Shown here piece by piece: positions 1-5,672 of a stretch of 6,523 bases of DNA (positions are counted from its first letter, which is position 1; the number at the start of each line of letters is the position of its first letter). Source of the DNA: Reyranella sp. (GTDB lineage Bacteria; Pseudomonadota; Alphaproteobacteria; Reyranellales; Reyranellaceae); the NCBI GenBank assembly GCA_030681635.1, contig JAUXRT010000020.1, positions 1 through 6,523 of the forward strand, in the 5' to 3' direction. The position numbers and the translations under genes were made by a program. Below the pieces are notes generated by a model. It worked only from the letters and a program-made list of their open reading frames with translations. It searched no databases and was not told the DNA's origin.

Positions 1-762
1 CGTGTAGTTGAACGGCGCCACCACGGCGGCCGGCGCCTGGCTGTAGGCGATGGTGAGGAAATAGTGGCCGATGGCGGCCATGGCGCCGAGGCCCAGGAAC
101 AGGACGAGGTCCCAGCCGAACACCGGCGTCACCCATTCGAACGGCAGGAAGGGCGCCGCCGCCACGGTGCCGACGATGGTCGCCATGTTGGCCGAGGCAT
201 CGGGCCGCTCGGTCTGGCCGTAGCGCCGCGAATAGAGCTGGTAGAGCGCGCTGCTGGTCGTGCTGGCCACAATCAGCAGCGCGTACCAGTTGAAGTTGGT
301 GGAGCCCGGCCGCACCACGATCAGGGCGCCAGCGAAGCCCACCATGACAGCGATCCAGCGCTTGGTGCCCACTGGCTCGCCGAGGAAGCGCGCCGACAGC
401 GCCGTCACGATCAGCGGTGAGCAGAGCGAGATCGACGCCGCCGTCGCCAGCGGCATATGGACCAGCCCGTGGAAGTAGAGGAACGACGAGGCGAACAGCA
501 GCAGACCCCGGATGATCTGGCTGCCGATATTGTGCCAGCGGAAAAGGTCGCGGCCGCTCCTCGGCAGGAACAGCACCAGCATGAAGCCGAAAGCCACGAT
601 GTAGCGGGCCCAGACGACCTCGGCGACCGGATAGTGCTGGGTCAGCGTCTTGGAGATCGCGTTGAGCACCGAAAAGCACGACACCGAGAAGAGGATGGCC
701 AGGATGGCGCGCAGGATCCGGTCGGTCGGAGGAGTGGCCGATGCCGGCGCTTTCACGATCAT
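1..762 (-). CDS. EamA/DMT-superfamily transporter, C-terminus cut by window edge
   Basis: Reading the minus strand from the ATG at 762 gives 254 codons with no stop up to base 1, so the gene continues outside the window (family members are usually near 300 residues). The protein is very hydrophobic, with about eight likely membrane helices visible, roughly at residues 18-36, 48-66, 84-100, 104-122, 135-150, 158-175, 191-207 and 217-240. The stretch GEPVGTKRWIAVMVGFAGA (128-146) followed by LIVVRPG is typical of the end of the first EamA repeat, and a second repeat begins near 159. Such proteins are inner-membrane exporters of small metabolites or amino acids; the substrate cannot be told. The start is well fixed: an in-frame TGA lies at 784-786 and no other start codon falls between. 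It is transcribed away from the oxygenase-like gene at 980. Family assignment is firm, function is not. Confidence 0.9.
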   Translation of the reverse strand, partial: MIVKAPASATPPTDRILRAILAILFSVSCFSVLNAISKTLTQHYPVAEVVWARYIVAFGFMLVLFLPRSGRDLFRWHNIGSQIIRGLLLFASSFLYFHGLVHMPLATAASISLCSPLIVTALSARFLGEPVGTKRWIAVMVGFAGALIVVRPGSTNFNWYALLIVASTTSSALYQLYSRRYGQTERPDASANMATIVGTVAAAPFLPFEWVTPVFGWDLVLFLGLGAMAAIGHYFLTIAYSQAPAAVVAPFNYT

Positions 763-834
763 GGCGCGGAACCTAGCGTCCGTTCAGTCCCGGACAAGCG
801 CGCTGGCGGGCGACCCCTCCGCACGATTTGCATA

Positions 835-859
835 GGAGCCGAAACCGGGGAGCCGAAAC
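835..859. repeat. 11-bp tandem direct repeat in the divergent intergenic region
   Basis: GGAGCCGAAAC occurs at 835-845 and again at 849-859, a 14-bp period. It lies between two divergent genes, 73 bp upstream of the start of the transporter gene and about 120 bp upstream of the oxygenase-like gene. Spaced direct repeats of this kind can be regulator sites, but two copies in GC-rich DNA could also be chance or replication slippage. The repeat is seen directly; any role is a guess. Confidence 0.4.
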
Positions 860-935
860 GGGAAAGACGGCCGGGGGATGCCGGGCCGGCCCTGCAATCC
901 CGCGCCTCCGCTTGTAGGTTGAGAGAAGGCGGCGG

Positions 936-951
936 TATACACTTCGAAGTG
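936..951 (+). promoter_or_regulatory. Possible -10 box overlapped by a perfect 12-bp palindrome
   Basis: CACTTCGAAGTG at 940-951 is a perfect palindrome. It overlaps TATACA at 936-941, which could serve as a -10 element; the best upstream partner is TTGTAG at 912-917 with an 18-bp spacer, a weak -35 match. The palindrome ends 28 bp before the ATG at 980, where a repressor operator would block transcription. Ribosome binding for the downstream gene is probably AGGA at 969-972, seven bases before the ATG. The palindrome is certain; promoter and operator roles are inferred. Confidence 0.4.
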
Positions 952-979
952 CCATCGTTCCTGTGCCCAGGATTCACGC

Positions 980-1645
980 ATGTCCGAGCGAATGTCCGAT
1001 ATCCTGAATGTCGAGATGGTGCCCTTCCTCCTGGACAGGGGAAGAACCTGGATGGGCATCAACCAGCGCGAGGATTTCAAGAAAATCTATGCGCAATTGC
1101 TCATCGAGACCTATCACTATGTGAAGCATAGCTGCCTGCTGATGGATCTGGCCCAATCGCTGATGACTGAAGAAAGATTTCTGCCCCTTCGGGATTACCT
1201 GCGAGGGCATATCGGTGAGGAACAGGGACACGATCTGTGGCTGCTTCAGGACCTGAAGCACCTGGGAAGATCCGCAGACGAGGTTCGCGACACCTTTCCC
1301 TGCGATCCGGTGGTATCGATGGTGGGCGGACAGTATTTCCTGATCCGGGAAATCAGCGCGGCCTCGATCATGGGATACATCTATGTGCTGGAAGCCCAGC
1401 CGCCGAATTCGGAGCATCTGAGGCAGCTGGCGGCTCGCTATTCGATTCCCCTGGAGGCGATGTCGACGCTGCTGGAGCATAGCGACATCGACGTCAGCCA
1501 TGCGCACGCTCTGAAGGAGACGCTCGACAGCGCGCCCTTCAGTGATCGCGAAAGGGCAATACTCGTAAGATCGGCAACGTCCACGGCCTCGCAACTCTGC
1601 GGCCTGTTCAGGACCGTGGCTGCTCAGCCGGTTTCGCCCGCCTGA
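980..1645 (+). CDS. Heme-oxygenase-like putative di-iron oxidase (TenA/PqqC/UndA-type fold)
   Basis: This 221-residue, mostly helical protein has the size and pattern of the heme-oxygenase-like superfamily that includes TenA, PqqC, CADD and the di-iron oxidases UndA, BesC and SznF. Candidate metal ligands are spread as in the di-iron members: E43 (in ETYHYVKH, with H46 and H50 near), E81-x2-H84 in HIGEEQGHD, E138 in YVLEAQ, and H174 in DVSHAHAL with D169, D171 and H176 close by. As I recall UndA, its ligands have nearly the same spacing. If it binds iron, it would use O2 to oxidise an amino-acid-like, fatty or peptidyl substrate; cofactor-free chemistry like PqqC is the alternative. It is soluble, with no signal peptide. 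AGGA at 969-972 supports the ATG at 980; a second ATG at 992 is possible. Its 3' end overlaps the convergent radical SAM gene by 22 bp. The fold is fairly sure; reaction and substrate are unknown. Confidence 0.82.
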   Translation: MSERMSDILNVEMVPFLLDRGRTWMGINQREDFKKIYAQLLIETYHYVKHSCLLMDLAQSLMTEERFLPLRDYLRGHIGEEQGHDLWLLQDLKHLGRSADEVRDTFPCDPVVSMVGGQYFLIREISAASIMGYIYVLEAQPPNSEHLRQLAARYSIPLEAMSTLLEHSDIDVSHAHALKETLDSAPFSDRERAILVRSATSTASQLCGLFRTVAAQPVSPA

Positions 1646-2709
1646 CGCGTTGCCATCAGGTCCCGCAGCATCGACGTTTCACCGAAGACTGCGGCCCGCG
1701 CAATGGCGATTGCCTGCTGGTGCTCGCGCCGCGACAGGATGGTCGCCAGGGCCTTGGTCAACGATGGCTTCGACATGATGTCGGAACACAGGCCACAGAT
1801 GTCGCCCTCACCGTATTCGCCGGCCAGCTCCTGGCCCAATCCCGCCTCCACCAGGGCATTGCCGAGGAAGGCCGGCCCCAGCGCGCGAATCGCCTGGAGA
1901 ATATGGGATTTGTCCGCCTTCTCGAAATTTTCCGCCACCGTCTCATAGTGCAGGTTGCCAAGGTTCAACGGGCTGGAACGACAGGTCTCGCTGACGCAGG
2001 AATTGCAGCAAGCGAAGAGATCCCCGCCCTGCAGGATGATCGGACGGTTGACCTGCGAGCAGCGACCCGTCGGAAACTGCCGGCTCACTTTCCGCCAATG
2101 CGCCTCCTCGAGATCCCGGCCGCGGCCGACAGGCTCGACGGCATTCAGGCCGATGTCGACCTGGCCTGAAAGACGCTCTCCAAGGCAGTCCCTGAGCCTG
2201 GCCACGAAGTCCGTTTCCCGGCCGCCCGGCGTGCACACCGCGATCTGCACGACGAGCCCCAGCGACAGGCCTGCCTCCACCGCGTGCCGCACGTTCGCGA
2301 GCGGTATGAAATCCTCATGATAGGTATCGGTGCTGATCAGGAGCTGGGTCAGCCCCGGCAGCGACCGGAGCAGGGTTTCCGCGCGGTCGCGTGACTTCGC
2401 CCACGACACATTCGTGTTTACGCCGGCCAGAATCTCCAGCTCTTTCGCGTGGCCCAGAAGCACCCGGACATCGGAGAGGTAGATGAACGGCTCGCCGCCA
2501 CTGATGTGCAGTCCCTTGATGATCCCCGCTCGAGCACCGGCGACGATCGTCGGCACAAGATGGTCCAACTCGAGCTTGCCATCTTCCTGCGGCCCGCTGT
2601 TCACACAACAATGACGACAGGTAACGTTGCATTTGTTGGTGAGATAGATTCCCAGAATGCCATGAAGCGTATCGAAGTATTTCTGTATGGCTTCCGGGGG
2701 CTTCTTCAT
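1624..2709 (-). CDS. Radical SAM enzyme with C-terminal auxiliary-cluster cysteines (second of pair)
   Basis: From the ATG at 2709 the product has 361 residues. The radical SAM cluster motif CNVTCRHC is at C27, C31 and C34, and GGEP, which helps bind S-adenosylmethionine, is at 71-74. Further on come STDTYH (126-131), PLAN (136-139) and PVGR (193-196). A C-terminal extension carries C217, the pair C234/C235, C238, C243 and a CGLC at C305/C308, arranged like a reduced SPASM or twitch domain that could hold an auxiliary 4Fe-4S cluster. Such enzymes often modify peptides through a 5'-deoxyadenosyl radical. A TTG at 2721 would add four residues; ATG is preferred, though neither has a strong ribosome binding site. 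The gene starts 25 bp after the stop of a related radical SAM gene, so the two are likely co-transcribed. Its last 22 bp overlap the convergent oxygenase-like gene. The superfamily is certain; the substrate is unknown. Confidence 0.9.
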   Translation of the reverse strand: MKKPPEAIQKYFDTLHGILGIYLTNKCNVTCRHCCVNSGPQEDGKLELDHLVPTIVAGARAGIIKGLHISGGEPFIYLSDVRVLLGHAKELEILAGVNTNVSWAKSRDRAETLLRSLPGLTQLLISTDTYHEDFIPLANVRHAVEAGLSLGLVVQIAVCTPGGRETDFVARLRDCLGERLSGQVDIGLNAVEPVGRGRDLEEAHWRKVSRQFPTGRCSQVNRPIILQGGDLFACCNSCVSETCRSSPLNLGNLHYETVAENFEKADKSHILQAIRALGPAFLGNALVEAGLGQELAGEYGEGDICGLCSDIMSKPSLTKALATILSRREHQQAIAIARAAVFGETSMLRDLMATRQAGETG

Positions 2710-2734
2710 GTGCCGATCCAACTGTCGAGAGCGA

Positions 2735-3655
2735 TCAACCCTGGAATGTTTCGCGGATCAAAGCCGCAAGCGGCGGCTGCGAATGGATATCGTGACACAG
2801 ATGACAGACATCGGTGTATTTGGCGGCCAGCGCATCCGCCTTGTTGGCACGCCGGATCAATTCGACCACCGGCGCGAGGCCGAATGTCCGGAGAAACTGA
2901 TAGTGCTTCATCCGGGTCCCTTCGAAGAGCGCGGCCTTGAGCGTCTGTTCCTCCAGATTCGCCAGGATCAGGGGATTCTGGCTCCCCAGGTTCAAGAGCG
3001 AGGAGCAGCAGCCTTTCAGTTTCCGGTCGGGGGTGATGACCGGCGCCCCCATCGGGCAAGTCATGTCCAGGTCGTCGAGGTTCGGCGCGGTCTTCAGTGC
3101 CGCGGCTTGATACTTGGCGGCCCGGCCGACCGGCCATAGCTTCTGCCGCCTCACCTGAACGCCGACCAGATCGTCTCCCAGCGCTTCACGTATGGACTCG
3201 ACCTGCTCGTCCTCCGTGTAAACGACCTGCAGCTCCACGGGAATCCGGCACTGCTTTGCCGCTCGGATGGCGTTCGCGATGTTGGCAAGCGGGGTGAACC
3301 GATGGTGGTAGACGTCCGTGCTCAGCCCGAGAAGATCAATTCCCTCCACCCGGGACAGATGCCGGACCGCCAAGGCTTCGGACCGTGCCCAGAACGCACT
3401 GGTCACCACCATCACATCCATCGCGTGATCCTTGGCCTTCCGCACAAAGGCCGCGAGATCGTCCCGGCGCGAGAAGGGATCGCCGCCCGTGAAGCCAACC
3501 GACGTGATGCCCGCCGCGGCGGCCTCATCGATTGCATTCAGGACAAAATCGTTGGCGAGCCCTTCTTTTCGACGAGGGCTGGAATCGACGATGCAATGCT
3601 CGCACTCGAGCGGACAGTGCAGCGTGAACAGGAAGATGAGGCTCGTGGGAGCCAT
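2735..3655 (-). CDS. Radical SAM enzyme with C-terminal auxiliary-cluster cysteines (first of pair)
   Basis: The 306-residue product starts at the ATG at 3655. CPLECEHC near the N-terminus gives the cluster ligands C14, C18 and C21. The SAM-binding motif is GGDP (57-60) rather than the commoner GGEP, a mild variation. It shares with the next gene's product STDxYH (112-117 here), PLAN (122-125), PVGR (175-178), a C-then-CC arrangement (C200, C216/C217) and a terminal CHLCHDI (C284/C287), so the two are paralogues. The extra cysteines suggest one auxiliary iron-sulfur cluster in a shortened SPASM/twitch-like domain. It probably performs radical chemistry on a peptide or small molecule; which one cannot be read from sequence. 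No good Shine-Dalgarno lies before the start. A terminator-like hairpin sits 25 bp upstream, so expression may depend on read-through from the peptide gene. The superfamily is certain. Confidence 0.9.
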   Translation of the reverse strand: MAPTSLIFLFTLHCPLECEHCIVDSSPRRKEGLANDFVLNAIDEAAAAGITSVGFTGGDPFSRRDDLAAFVRKAKDHAMDVMVVTSAFWARSEALAVRHLSRVEGIDLLGLSTDVYHHRFTPLANIANAIRAAKQCRIPVELQVVYTEDEQVESIREALGDDLVGVQVRRQKLWPVGRAAKYQAAALKTAPNLDDLDMTCPMGAPVITPDRKLKGCCSSLLNLGSQNPLILANLEEQTLKAALFEGTRMKHYQFLRTFGLAPVVELIRRANKADALAAKYTDVCHLCHDIHSQPPLAALIRETFQG

Positions 3656-3680
3656 GCTTGTACCGGGGTCCAGTAACGAA

Positions 3681-3713
3681 AAGGGGACGACAAAGTAAGC
3701 AAGTCGTCCCCTT
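3681..3713 (-). terminator. Terminator-like hairpin between peptide gene and radical SAM genes
   Basis: AAGGGGACGAC (3681-3691) and GTCGTCCCCTT (3703-3713) form a perfect 11-bp stem around an 11-base loop. Read on the minus strand, the right arm ends in CCCCTTTT followed by CG, a short U-tract as in an intrinsic terminator. It lies 69 bp after the stop of the 101-residue peptide gene and 25 bp before the start of the first radical SAM gene. A leaky terminator there would give more peptide than enzyme, a common arrangement in RiPP operons. Stem and position are seen; partial termination is inferred. It could instead be a processing or mRNA-stability hairpin. Confidence 0.6.
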
Positions 3714-3782
3714 AGTCGTCAGTTGAAAGTTTCAGCCGGTGGCCGAGTTGTTGCTCTAAACTTAGAAGCAGACTCCGCCGAA

Positions 3783-4088
3783 TCAAAGCGTTCCTATCGA
3801 AGTCTTCTCATTGATTTTCGGCAGGACGGCTGCGTTTTGCGCTACAATCTCGTTTACGCGACGCTCGGAGATCTGCCACATCTCCTCGAAGTTATCGATC
3901 GTGACAAACCTCTCGTCGAATGACTCCATCGTGTTGCAGCTCAGCAAATCGACTTCACCATCGCTGACCGGATAGCCGGCCTCCTTGATCGCATGGCGCA
4001 TGTTGCCTTTGGGACCGACAAACTTTTCCCGCCATGCCTTGTCGACGATCGCTCGCGCGATCGCCATTCTCATACCCTCACGTGACAT
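3783..4088 (-). CDS. Small leader-peptide-like protein, candidate RiPP precursor
   Basis: I do not recognise this 101-residue protein by name. Its N-terminal half, about residues 8-50, has an amphipathic helical pattern (IARAIVDKAWREKF, then HAIKEAGYPVSDGEVDLL) that recalls the nitrile-hydratase-like or Nif11-like leader peptides of some RiPP precursors. The rest (about 51-101) is acidic then mixed, with a single cysteine (C51), W71 and a C-terminal tail KTSIGTL; no core repeats or double-glycine cleavage site are evident. The ATG at 4088 has a good ribosome binding site, GGAAAGGGG at 4096-4104, seven bases away. An ATG at 4067 is an alternative with GAGG upstream, giving a 94-residue form. 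The gene heads the minus-strand run, followed by a terminator-like hairpin and two radical SAM genes. DNA here looks less GC-rich than the transporter genes. That it is coding is likely; precursor status is inference from context and pattern. Confidence 0.65.
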   Translation of the reverse strand: MSREGMRMAIARAIVDKAWREKFVGPKGNMRHAIKEAGYPVSDGEVDLLSCNTMESFDERFVTIDNFEEMWQISERRVNEIVAQNAAVLPKINEKTSIGTL

Positions 4089-4104
4089 TCAGATACCCCT
4101 TTCC

Positions 4105-4152
4105 AAGATATGAAAGGCCCACTGAGACGCTCAATTCGGCCAAGGCCGAATT
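4105..4152 (-). promoter_or_regulatory. Operator-like inverted repeat with a possible promoter for the peptide gene
   Basis: AATTCGGCC (4133-4141) and GGCCGAATT (4144-4152) are perfect 9-bp arms separated by AA, ending 44 bp before the peptide start codon. The symmetry suits a dimeric repressor or activator. On the minus strand TTGAGC (4134-4129) and TATCTT (4110-4105) with an 18-bp spacer are a weak sigma-70-like pair, each four of six to consensus; the inverted repeat would just touch this -35. Transcription from it would begin close to the ribosome binding site, so the promoter call is tentative. The dyad itself is plain in the sequence. Confidence 0.4.
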
Positions 4153-4344
4153 TCGCACGGTGACTGTATGTTGATCTTTTTGCGCCTGTCTACCTGAAGT
4201 TGTGGCGGCCTGCCCGATGGCCCCCGCCGATAGCTCCGTGGGCTGGTTGAGGACAGCCGCTGAATACACGGGAGGCCTGGTTGTATGTCCCGAGCCTCCA
4301 ACTTCAGACCTTACTTGAAGGTCACACGTCAATTTTAACCGCTA

Positions 4345-4360
4345 CATCAAACTATTGATG
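4345..4360. repeat. 16-bp inverted repeat CATCAA-N4-TTGATG
   Basis: CATCAA (4345-4350) and TTGATG (4355-4360) are perfect 6-bp arms around four bases. On the minus strand it is followed after seven bases by TAAAAT (4337-4332), which matches a -10 box at five of six positions, but no acceptable -35 was found. It could be a regulator site for the minus-strand cassette. Arms this short may also be chance. Confidence 0.3.
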
Positions 4361-4535
4361 GGCAATCGCGGCGCAGGACTCGCTCCAACCCATTCCCCGC
4401 CCATCCCCCGATCGTCCGTCGGTCGACCAGATCGTCCCGGCAGCCGGCTCCGAATCCGCAGGCCAGGCGCCGAGCAGCCTTGCAGAGCGAGTGCACGAGA
4501 ACGGCGGCGCCCGCACCGCGGCGAACCGCGTCACC

Positions 4536-5672
4536 TCACTGTTCGCGCTGTTGCTTCCGCTCGGTCTCGTTGGGCCACAGCATCAGCGAAATGATCAGCA
4601 GGATCGCCATGCCGCCGCTGATGCCGACGAAACGGTCGATCCCCGGCATGATGCTGGTGGGCGGGGCCGGGCCCTGGATCAGCGTGACGATGAAGACGAA
4701 CGCCGCCTGGGTGCCGAGGTAGCCAACGCCGTGCCGGCCGTTCTGGATGTGCATGCCGATCCACACGCTGCCGGCGATCATGGCGAGCCACCAGGGAAAC
4801 GACTCGATCTGAAGCGCCAGGCAAGCCAGCGCCGCGATGCCGCCCAGGAAGCAGCCGAGGATGCGATGCAGGGACCGCTCGGCCACCGCATGCCTTGTGC
4901 CCAGCGAGCCATCGCCGATGACGGGGGCCGACATCACCACCGCGATGCTGATGCACATCTCCGTGACCTGCGGCAGGTCCATCCAGATCCAGACCTGCAT
5001 CATGACGACGACGGCGATCGCCGCGCGCATGCCGTGCAGCATCGCGGGCCATTGCGCGCCCAGCAGATGGCGCCAGCCCGGGACCGGCGGCGCCGGGTCG
5101 GCATGCCAATGCATGAGGAGATTGGCCACGATGGCCGAGGCCGTGACGCCGATCCCCACTTCGAAGATGCGATAGAAGGCGATGTAGGGCACCTGCAGGG
5201 GGCTGTTCAGCCCCTCCAGCAGCACCAGGATCGAGGTGATCGTGCCGAACAGCCAGGCGAGTCCATGCGGGCTCACCTGCATGGCGACCACCCCCAGCAT
5301 CGTGGCGCCGGCAAGAAACAGGCTGAGCGCAAAGTGATCGTAGGGAAGCCATCGCGCCATGATGAAGCCCACAGCGGCGCCGCCGATCGTGCCGGCAAGC
5401 CGGAGCAGACCCTTGCGGATCGAGGCCGCCCCCGACGACATGATCGTCATGTAGCCGCTGATCGCCGCCCACCACACCGACTCGGCCTCGAGCCAAAGCG
5501 CCATGGTGGTCGCCAGAGGGACGACGATGGCGGCGACAAGGCAGATTCTGGTTCGTGTCGGATCCGTCCCGAGTTCGCCCAGCTCTTTCCACCAGCCCTG
5601 GAACGCGCGATCGGCCATGCGGCCGGCTTCGGCCAGATCCTCGATCACCGACCGCAGGATCGATTCGGTCAT
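4536..5672 (-). CDS. FUSC-family inner-membrane efflux protein, compact form
   Basis: The 378-residue product is highly hydrophobic, with about ten to twelve likely membrane helices in two blocks: residues about 43-185 and 213-366. This two-block plan, with segments such as WWAAISGYMTIMSSGAASIRKG (67-88) and LAGTIGGAAVGFI, is that of the fusaric acid resistance/AaeB group, which exports aromatic acids and related compounds with a membrane fusion partner. Typical AaeB-like proteins are around 650 residues with large cytosolic parts; here the two blocks are joined by only about 25 residues and the C-terminus is short. The ATG at 5672 overlaps the stop of the upstream fusion-protein gene as ATGA (5669-5672), so the two are translationally coupled; this fixes the start and excludes upstream extension in this frame. 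The substrate cannot be told. Confidence 0.85.
   Translation of the reverse strand: MTESILRSVIEDLAEAGRMADRAFQGWWKELGELGTDPTRTRICLVAAIVVPLATTMALWLEAESVWWAAISGYMTIMSSGAASIRKGLLRLAGTIGGAAVGFIMARWLPYDHFALSLFLAGATMLGVVAMQVSPHGLAWLFGTITSILVLLEGLNSPLQVPYIAFYRIFEVGIGVTASAIVANLLMHWHADPAPPVPGWRHLLGAQWPAMLHGMRAAIAVVVMMQVWIWMDLPQVTEMCISIAVVMSAPVIGDGSLGTRHAVAERSLHRILGCFLGGIAALACLALQIESFPWWLAMIAGSVWIGMHIQNGRHGVGYLGTQAAFVFIVTLIQGPAPPTSIMPGIDRFVGISGGMAILLIISLMLWPNETERKQQREQ

Larger units (their letters stand above)
4089..4535. other. 447-bp gene-free region upstream of the peptide gene
   Basis: No convincing gene is seen between the stop of the FUSC gene and the peptide gene. Open frames here lack a supported start or recognisable protein. 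The half near 4089-4345 looks more AT-rich and irregular than the surrounding coding DNA, while 4360-4535 is GC-rich. It holds two inverted repeats, annotated separately, and weaker ones (GACCTT/AAGGTC at 4307-4323; GGAGGC/GCCTCC at 4271-4299). No clear U-tract terminator follows the FUSC gene. The promoter for the minus-strand cassette most likely lies here. Confidence 0.6.

Noticed and set aside
883..892. GC palindrome GGGCCGGCCC
   Set aside because: Short all-GC palindromes are expected by chance in such DNA and this one lies outside any promoter-like context.
64..1131. Plus-strand open frames across the EamA gene and the intergenic region
   Set aside because: They are antisense to or out of frame with the transporter and oxygenase-like genes, and their products look like R/H/D/G-rich shadow translations.
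974..1594. Minus-strand open frame of 206 codons
   Set aside because: It is antisense to the oxygenase-like gene, which has a ribosome binding site and conserved ligand motifs; this frame shows no known motif.
3723..3923. Plus-strand 66-codon frame between the hairpin and the peptide gene
   Set aside because: TTG start, antisense to the better supported peptide gene, no ribosome binding site.
980..4088. Assignment of the cassette as a PQQ biosynthesis operon
   Set aside because: No PqqA-like E-x3-Y peptide, PqqB or PqqD is present, and the radical SAM proteins occur as a pair with motifs I do not associate with PqqE. Only the general mix of parts is similar.
4078..4332. Minus-strand 84-codon frame overlapping the start of the peptide gene
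   Set aside because: It needs a TTG start without a ribosome binding site, has no recognisable pattern and crosses the inverted repeat at 4133-4152. Translational coupling to the peptide gene cannot be fully excluded.
4352..4534. Minus-strand 60-codon frame beginning just after the FUSC stop
   Set aside because: GTG start without a clear ribosome binding site and a low-information product rich in A, R, S and G.
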